In this document: piece after piece, positions 25,145 to 29,053 of the stretch
How the letters are laid out: every line of letters begins with the position of its first letter
How positions within the stretch are numbered: position 1 is the first letter of the stretch
NCBI GenBank assembly: GCA_003487805.1
Contig: DNNE01000052.1
Coordinates: 1,961-31,013 of the forward strand
Direction of reading: 5' to 3'
Source: Blastocatellia bacterium
Lineage (GTDB): Bacteria > Acidobacteriota > Blastocatellia > Pyrinomonadales > Pyrinomonadaceae
Length of the DNA: 29,053 bases
Notes under the pieces: model-generated
Databases searched by the model: none
Told to the model about the DNA's origin: nothing
Seen by the model: only the letters and a program-made list of their open reading frames with translations
Translations under genes and position numbers: made by a program

Positions 25145-25308
25145 GCGGCTTTGCCACCGCACATGGCGGTAAGCCTCCCGCTTACCGTGACTTCGAATTA
25201 ATTGACTTGGAGGCTGCGCCTCCGAATTTGCCGAGGCGCAGCCTCAGAATTTCTTGATCGATCCGGTGGGCCATAGGCTCACCGCACTGTGCTGCGGCAA
25301 AGCCGCAT
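25145..25308. repeat. Nested palindromic repeat
   Basis: Outer arms contain GCGGCTTTGCC (from 25145) and GGCAAAGCCGC (to about 25307). Inside are the palindrome CGGTAAGCCTCCCGCTTACCG (25167-25187) and the inverted pair GAGGCTGCGCCTC (25210-25222) and GAGGCGCAGCCTC (25233-25245). It fills the space between the P-loop kinase and amine oxidase genes. It overlaps the false N-terminal extension of the oxidase. Confidence 0.8.
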
Positions 25309-25320
25309 TTCATCTTTTGC

Positions 25321-25956
25321 TTAGCCGTTTCCGACGCTACTTCCTCCGGAGGTCATGAATCGTCTCGAGAAGAGTAGTTTGATCGAGCTTACTTCATCAA
25401 GAATGGCTTCGACGCTGCCGCTGGCGGTCCGCTTCGTTACATCGAGCGTGCGCTGATTCTCGTGTGGCACATTGAGCACCGCATCCTCAGCAAGTTTCTT
25501 TCTGGCACGCTCAGGGCTAAGGTCTTTGAGCATGGCCGCGCGCGCCGGATCTGCTACGCGCCGGCAGAGTTCTTCCACTCCGCAAATCATTCGAATCGGA
25601 ATGAAACGACACTGGCACGCCGCGGCTAGTCGTTCGAGATCCCGAAAGGCTTTGTGATCTTCCGGATTGCTCTCGCATAGCTCCATGGTAAAAACGAACC
25701 CCATTCCGGGCGGTGAAAGCTCGCGGATCGTTTTGTAAACCGTAGCCCTCACCTCTCTCACTCGGTCCCACACTCCGTCCGGCAACGGGGTCACGCCGCC
25801 GGCATTGACGACCGTAAAAACGGGATTGTTAATGAGATGGTTGTCGACGAGCTTGGCGCCGGTACGTTCGCAGAGCTCGCGGCCAATCGTGTACTTGCCC
25901 GTGCCCGCAAAGCCGATCAGCAATACCATCGTGTTCTCTAATGAATTATTCAGCAT
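25321..25956 (-). CDS. P-loop kinase-like protein, substrate unknown
   Basis: 211 residues. The Walker A sequence is GFAGTGKYTIG (residues 15-25), followed by KLVDNHLINNPVF, as in shikimate-kinase- and AAA_33-like small-molecule kinases. A lid-like arginine-rich segment (CRRVADPARAAMLKDLSPER) comes later, then LDVTKRTASGSVEAI. It probably phosphorylates a small molecule. Its ATG overlaps the DUF1905 stop (ATGCTGA), so translation is probably coupled; an internal ATG at 25929, right before VLLIGFAG, would be a minimal alternative start. Third gene of the M28 operon. Confidence 0.72.
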   Translation of the reverse strand: MLNNSLENTMVLLIGFAGTGKYTIGRELCERTGAKLVDNHLINNPVFTVVNAGGVTPLPDGVWDRVREVRATVYKTIRELSPPGMGFVFTMELCESNPEDHKAFRDLERLAAACQCRFIPIRMICGVEELCRRVADPARAAMLKDLSPERARKKLAEDAVLNVPHENQRTLDVTKRTASGSVEAILDEVSSIKLLFSRRFMTSGGSSVGNG

Positions 25957-26230
25957 AGGGTTCTACGTCGACCTCCACTCTGGCGCCATCAAATACTCCG
26001 GCAGCATTTGCAGCTTCAGCGTCTATCAGCAGATAGAATTTCTGCTGCCGCGGCACGATGGAACTTTCAAATGAAAAGCCATTAACGGTTGCGTTCACAG
26101 AATGGCCGCGCCGGCCACGCCAAAGCGGACGCGGCTGAAGGTTCCATTCAACGGACGGATCGAAAGGAACCTCCACCGCATGATCTTTGTGACCGGACCG
26201 CAACTCCGCTTTGAATGTTCGCTTTCTCAT
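25946..26230 (-). CDS. DUF1905-domain protein
   Basis: 94 residues. The DUF1905 pattern is visible: VEVPFDPSVEWN, then GHSVNATVNGFSFESSIVPR, then KFYLLIDAEAANAAGVFDGA and VEVDVEP. Function is unknown; the family is a small beta-barrel-like fold. Its ATG overlaps the TGA of the M28 peptidase gene by four bases (ATGA) and its own stop overlaps the next start, so all three genes are translationally coupled. It lacks the DUF1905 partner module found in some longer homologues. Confidence 0.8.
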   Translation of the reverse strand: MRKRTFKAELRSGHKDHAVEVPFDPSVEWNLQPRPLWRGRRGHSVNATVNGFSFESSIVPRQQKFYLLIDAEAANAAGVFDGARVEVDVEPYAE

Positions 26231-27888
26231 TCAGGTCGCGCAGGTCTTCTACTCGCTGGTCTGACGGGTGTCGGTGATGCGACCGGTTCAGGTGTTGGCG
26301 CGGGCGGCGGAGCCGGCATTTCGGCTTTCGCGAATCGCGGCAGCAGATCATCGCGCATTGCGAGCTGATAGATGGACCACGCAACGGTGACCGCGTTCTT
26401 CTTCACATCGTCTTCGAGAATCCGCTCGTACGTATCAAGGTTCGTGTGCCACGTGTTCGATTGATATTCGATTGGATCCTGGCCCATGCCGATGCCCGGC
26501 AGTCCGGCGTTACTAAATGAGGTGTTATCCGACCCGCCGAGATTCCGGCTGCGCGACGCATTGGCGCCAACCACGCCATCGTCTTTGAATGGTTCGAGGA
26601 TCTTTCGCATGATGTCAGCGCCTGCCGGCGGACCGAACACACCCGCGCCGCGGACACGCCCGGTTCCTGAATCGATGTTGAAGTAACCGCCAAACTTCTC
26701 ATAGCCGGGTTTGGGATTCTCGAAAGAGCCGAAGTGGGCTTTCACATAAGCCTGTGACCCAAGCAGACCTTCTTCTTCACCGCTCCATAACGCTACGCGA
26801 ATCGTGCGGCGCGGTTTCACGTTGAGCGTTTTCAGAATGCGCATAGCTTCCATCATGATCGCGCAACCGATCGCGTTGTCGGTCGCGCCAGTTGCCGCGT
26901 GCCATGAATCCAGGTGGCCGCCCAACATGATCACTTCGTCAGCTTTATCGGTGCCGGGAATCTCAGCGACGGTGTTATAGGAAGTCTTGCCTTCGGGATA
27001 GACACGATTGACGATGTTGAATTCCAGCGTCACGTCTGTGCCGTCGGCGAGGATGCGCGTGATGCGGCCATAGTCTTCGTTGCTCATGACCACGGTGGGC
27101 AAAGCTTTGGTGATGTCGAACGTGCGGTTGTTGAAAGCGCGGATCTGGCGAAACTCCCGCCCCGCATCATTCACGCGAATCAAGGCGCCGCTCGCTTTTA
27201 AGAACGCATCAAGCTGTTCGTCAATCTGTCTGTTGGTCAAAGGCCTTGGCGCGCCGGGCGCCGGTGTGGGCGTTGGTGATGCTTGCGGGAAGCCACCGCC
27301 GGGCCTCGGATTTGGACCAAAGCGTTGTTGGGCCTGCTCGTCGGTAATCCGCTTCGCCGGCGGATTCAAGTTTACCGGCACGATGATGTGTTTACCCGCC
27401 ATCACGATGCGGCCGCGAACTTTTGCTCTCTGAGAATCAAAGTAAGCAGTCAACTGCTCTTGTGAAGGCCGGTCCGGCAAAATCATTTGATAAGCTTTCG
27501 CCGTGACCGGTCCGCGCGTGCTGGGCGTCCAGGACAGGACTTCGCAGGTCAACACATCTTTGATCGGCGAGATCATGTGACCGGTGAAACGCTCGTTGAG
27601 CCAGCCGACATGACCAAAGTCCCACGGCTCGAGATGCGCGTTCGAGAGTCCCCACGCCGTCATCTGCCTGATGGCCCACTCGGCCGCGGCTTTGTGATTC
27701 GGCGACCCGGTCAGCCGCGGACCATAAACGTCGGTGAGCATGTGCTCAGTCTTCATGAGCTGCGAATTGTCTCTCTCTTCTTTGCGAATGCGTTCGAGTA
27801 AATCCTTGTCGCTCTGTGATTGAGCGAACAGCGGCAGGCACAGCAAAGTTGTGATCAAGCCGAGGGCGAGCGCGCGGCGGTTGGGCAT
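26227..27888 (-). CDS. Exported M28-family zinc aminopeptidase
   Basis: 553 residues from the ATG at 27888, which has GGAGA about 9 bases upstream; the open frame beyond is dispersed-repeat sequence. The signal peptide is MPNRRALALGLITTLLCLPL. M28 metal and catalytic residues are all present: H325 and D327 in GGHLDSWH, D337, E371/E372 in SGEEEG, D407 in FNIDSG and H481 in NTWHTNLD. A PA-like insert precedes the catalytic domain and carries a proline/threonine spacer (205-216). A second proline-rich tail (525-550) closes the protein. It removes N-terminal amino acids from peptides outside the cytoplasm. First gene of a three-gene operon. Confidence 0.92.
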   Translation of the reverse strand: MPNRRALALGLITTLLCLPLFAQSQSDKDLLERIRKEERDNSQLMKTEHMLTDVYGPRLTGSPNHKAAAEWAIRQMTAWGLSNAHLEPWDFGHVGWLNERFTGHMISPIKDVLTCEVLSWTPSTRGPVTAKAYQMILPDRPSQEQLTAYFDSQRAKVRGRIVMAGKHIIVPVNLNPPAKRITDEQAQQRFGPNPRPGGGFPQASPTPTPAPGAPRPLTNRQIDEQLDAFLKASGALIRVNDAGREFRQIRAFNNRTFDITKALPTVVMSNEDYGRITRILADGTDVTLEFNIVNRVYPEGKTSYNTVAEIPGTDKADEVIMLGGHLDSWHAATGATDNAIGCAIMMEAMRILKTLNVKPRRTIRVALWSGEEEGLLGSQAYVKAHFGSFENPKPGYEKFGGYFNIDSGTGRVRGAGVFGPPAGADIMRKILEPFKDDGVVGANASRSRNLGGSDNTSFSNAGLPGIGMGQDPIEYQSNTWHTNLDTYERILEDDVKKNAVTVAWSIYQLAMRDDLLPRFAKAEMPAPPPAPTPEPVASPTPVRPASRRPARPE

Positions 27889-27927
27889 TTGTTTGTCTCC
27901 GAAATTCAGGCGTGAAAAAGCAGCGGG

Positions 27928-27933
27928 ATTATA
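27928..27933 (-). promoter_or_regulatory. Possible -10 box of the M28 operon
   Basis: On the minus strand this reads TATAAT, 39 bases upstream of the ATG at 27888. The -35 position falls inside a dispersed repeat and matches poorly. Confidence 0.35.
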
Positions 27934-27943
27934 CAGTGATGAG

Positions 27944-27971
27944 GTCAGAACCGGGAGCGATAGCGACCGGG
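27944..27971. repeat. Dispersed repeat unit, also found at 28400-28427
   Basis: GTCAGAACCGGGAGCGATAG and the following CGACCGGG match 28400-28427 at 25 of 28 positions. The second copy lies in the first codons of thiC. Confidence 0.7.
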
Positions 27972-28033
27972 TCTCAATTCGCCCGAGGTTCGCGTTCGCC
28001 CAAAGGCGCACCCGGTCGCTTTATATCGACTAG

Positions 28034-28062
28034 TTGCGTGTCATCGCCAACGGTTCTAGAAT
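28034..28062 (+). promoter_or_regulatory. Sigma-70-type promoter for thiC
   Basis: TTGCGT (28034-28039) and TAGAAT (28057-28062) are separated by exactly 17 bases. Transcription would begin near 28069, shortly before the riboswitch aptamer. This is the only good match in the leader. Confidence 0.5.
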
Positions 28063-28085
28063 CGCATCGCATTGAAAACCAAATA

Positions 28086-28266
28086 CGTTTCGGGGGAGCC
28101 AAAATCCACAGAGGATCGAGGCTGAGAGTCCGGGATTATTGCTGATTGCCAATTTCCAATTGCCGATTTGAAAAGAAGAATTCAATCGGCAATCGACAAT
28201 CGCAAATCGGCAATGTGTGGGAGACCCCATGAACCTGATACGGTTAGCACCGTCGAAGGGAGAAAC
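28086..28266 (+). ncRNA. TPP riboswitch (THI element) with enlarged variable arm
   Basis: Conserved aptamer blocks in order: CGGGGGAGCC (28091-28100), GGCTGAGAG (28120-28128), ACCCCATGAACCTGATACGG (28224-28243), TAGCACCGTCGAAGGGA (28245-28261). P1 closes with GTTTC (28087-28091) and GAAAC (28262-28266). It binds thiamine pyrophosphate and represses thiamine synthesis genes. The segment between CTGAGAG and ACCC is about 95 bases instead of the usual short arm. A terminator follows and thiC lies 117 bases downstream. Confidence 0.93.
28144..28219. repeat. AT-rich dispersed inverted repeat inside the riboswitch
   Basis: The left part reads TTGCCAATTTCCAATTGCCG and continues GATTTG. The right part reads AATCGGCAATCGACAATCGC and continues AAATCGGCAA. 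The two halves are partial reverse complements and would form a long stem. Tandem GATTGCCAATTGCC-type words of this kind occur as dispersed repeats in several bacterial groups (recollection, not searched). It sits in the arm where TPP aptamers tolerate insertions. Confidence 0.6.
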
Positions 28267-28276
28267 AGTTATCGTG

Positions 28277-28315
28277 ACCGTTCCATCCTTTTCGATGGAG
28301 CGGTTTTTGTTTTTT
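28277..28315 (+). terminator. Intrinsic terminator of the TPP riboswitch
   Basis: ACCGTTCCATC (28277-28287) pairs with GATGGAGCGGT (28294-28304) around CTTTTC, with one G-U pair. It is followed at once by TTTTGTTTTTT. The position, 10 bases after the aptamer, makes it the likely transcriptional expression platform. ACGGT (28240-28244) in the aptamer could pair with 28277-28281 as an anti-terminator. Confidence 0.8.
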
Positions 28316-28377
28316 CCTCCGTGTCCTCTGTGGTTAATGATTTTTCACCACGGAGTCCACAGAGGATCACAGAGGAG
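28316..28377 (+). repeat. Dispersed CTCTGTGG-type inverted repeat covering the thiC ribosome-binding site
   Basis: TCCTCTGTGG (28324-28333) is the exact complement of CCACAGAGGA (28357-28366), and its first nine bases also match CACAGAGGA (28368-28376), which includes the thiC Shine-Dalgarno sequence. CTCCGTG (28317-28323) also pairs with CACGGAG (28349-28355). The wording is that of a very common bacterial intergenic repeat. Confidence 0.6.
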
Positions 28378-28382
28378 AAATG

Positions 28383-29053
28383 ATGAGCGCAGCAGTGAAG
28401 TCAGTACCGGGAGCGTTAGCGACCGGATCCGCCACAGACACTCAACTTCCCAATTCACGTCGCATCTACATCGACGGCAGTCAACTCGGTGTGCGCGTTC
28501 CTTTCCGCGAGATCGGCCAGAATCCTACACGCAATTTCAAAAACGAGCTGGAGGAAAATCCGCCGGTGCGTGTCTATGACACGAGTGGGCCCTACGGGGA
28601 TCCATCTGTTCATTGCGATGCACAGGAAGGATTGACGGCGCTTCGCCGCGAATGGATCGTGCGCCGCGGTGATGTTGAAGAGTACGAAGGCCGCGTGCTC
28701 CAACCAATCGATGATGGTTATCTGACTTTCGACGCCGCGAACCATGCGCGCCAAAAAGAAAAAGGACGTCTTGAAGATTTTCCGGCGCTGCGCCGCACGC
28801 CTCTGCGCGCGAAGACGGGCGCCTGCGTGACGCAGATGCATTACGCGAAGCAGGGAATCATCACGCCCGAGATGGAATACATCGCCATCAGAGAGAACCT
28901 TGGACGACGAAAAGATTTGGAGTGCGGCGGCTTGACGCCGCTTTCGGACGATCGTTCGTCACTCAATCATCAACATAAAGGTGTTTCCTTCGGCGCCTCA
29001 ATCCCTTCTTACGTCACGCCCGAATTCGTCCGCGACGAAGTCGCGCGCGGCCG
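28383..29053 (+). CDS. thiC: Phosphomethylpyrimidine synthase, N-terminal part (cut by window end)
   Basis: Open to the last base, 223 codons plus two bases. ThiC motifs: VRVYDTSGPYGDP, then VTQMHYAKQGIITPEMEYIA followed by IREN, then SFGASIPSYVTPEFVRDEVA. ThiC is a radical-SAM enzyme making the thiamine pyrimidine (HMP-P) from aminoimidazole ribotide; the catalytic cysteine cluster is in the missing C-terminus. GAGGAG lies 5 bases before the ATG at 28383; an ATG at 28380 is also in frame. The first 20 or so codons overlap a dispersed repeat. Between IREN and SFGA it is 11 residues longer than E. coli ThiC because of a palindrome-bearing insertion. TPP-riboswitch control is evident upstream. 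Confidence 0.95.
   Translation, partial: MSAAVKSVPGALATGSATDTQLPNSRRIYIDGSQLGVRVPFREIGQNPTRNFKNELEENPPVRVYDTSGPYGDPSVHCDAQEGLTALRREWIVRRGDVEEYEGRVLQPIDDGYLTFDAANHARQKEKGRLEDFPALRRTPLRAKTGACVTQMHYAKQGIITPEMEYIAIRENLGRRKDLECGGLTPLSDDRSSLNHQHKGVSFGASIPSYVTPEFVRDEVARG
28917..28949 (+). repeat. In-frame palindromic insertion inside thiC
   Basis: 33 bases encode LECGGLTPLSD. They include the hairpin GCGGCGGCTTGACGCCGC (28924-28941). Removing them leaves LGRRKDDRSSLNHQHKGVS, the same length (19 residues) as the E. coli segment recalled for this position. Confidence 0.65.

Noticed and set aside
25084..25164. N-terminal extension of the amine oxidase
   Set aside because: It lies partly in a palindromic repeat and would bury the twin-arginine signal inside the protein.

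Overview
The window reads as chromosomal DNA from a soil-type bacterium with a Gram-negative envelope. The most likely group is Acidobacteriota, class Blastocatellia or relatives, but this is inference. It rests on the PknK-type kinase with ATPase and repeat modules, hybrid histidine kinases, signal-peptide proteins of unknown function, two chromosomal toxin-antitoxin loci, and nested palindromic repeats in nearly every intergenic gap. There are no rRNA or tRNA genes, CRISPR arrays, transposases or phage genes.

Layout. (1) 91-3479, minus strand: a two-gene operon of a trans-3-hydroxy-L-proline dehydratase followed by a fused hydroxylysine/ethanolamine-type kinase and phospho-lyase. Both activities suit catabolism of the hydroxylated amino acids of collagen. 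(2) 3534-4722: a small cassette (DUF5678-like protein plus HigB/HigA toxin-antitoxin) lying between two copies of a palindromic repeat. (3) 4791-8876, plus strand: a pentapeptide-repeat membrane protein, an acetamidase/formamidase fused to a DUF6438 domain, a large nested palindrome, and yceH. (4) 9219-12536, minus strand: a beta-barrel-like protein and a membrane hybrid histidine kinase, 9 bases apart. (5) 12725-15275, plus strand: three exported proteins in tandem, the middle one with a SYLF domain. (6) 15336-16144: an AT-richer patch with a possible 48-residue ORF and a BrnT/BrnA-type toxin-antitoxin pair. (7) 16241-23186, plus strand: a 1201-residue PknK-like kinase, a composite palindromic element, moaA, and a MEDS-domain hybrid histidine kinase. 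(8) 23307-27888, minus strand: a Bcp-type peroxiredoxin, a Tat-exported amine oxidase, and an overlapping three-gene operon (P-loop kinase, DUF1905 protein, secreted M28 peptidase; the peptidase is transcribed first). (9) 28034-29053, plus strand: promoter, TPP riboswitch, intrinsic terminator and the first 223 codons of thiC, cut by the window edge.

The most notable points are: the collagen-type hydroxy-amino-acid operon; a family of composite palindromic elements whose hairpin stems vary with compensation while a short linker stays conserved; a TPP riboswitch whose variable arm has been invaded by a dispersed repeat; and an in-frame 33-base palindrome-bearing insertion inside thiC. Many apparent N-terminal extensions of open frames are translated palindromic repeats, so several starts were moved inward.
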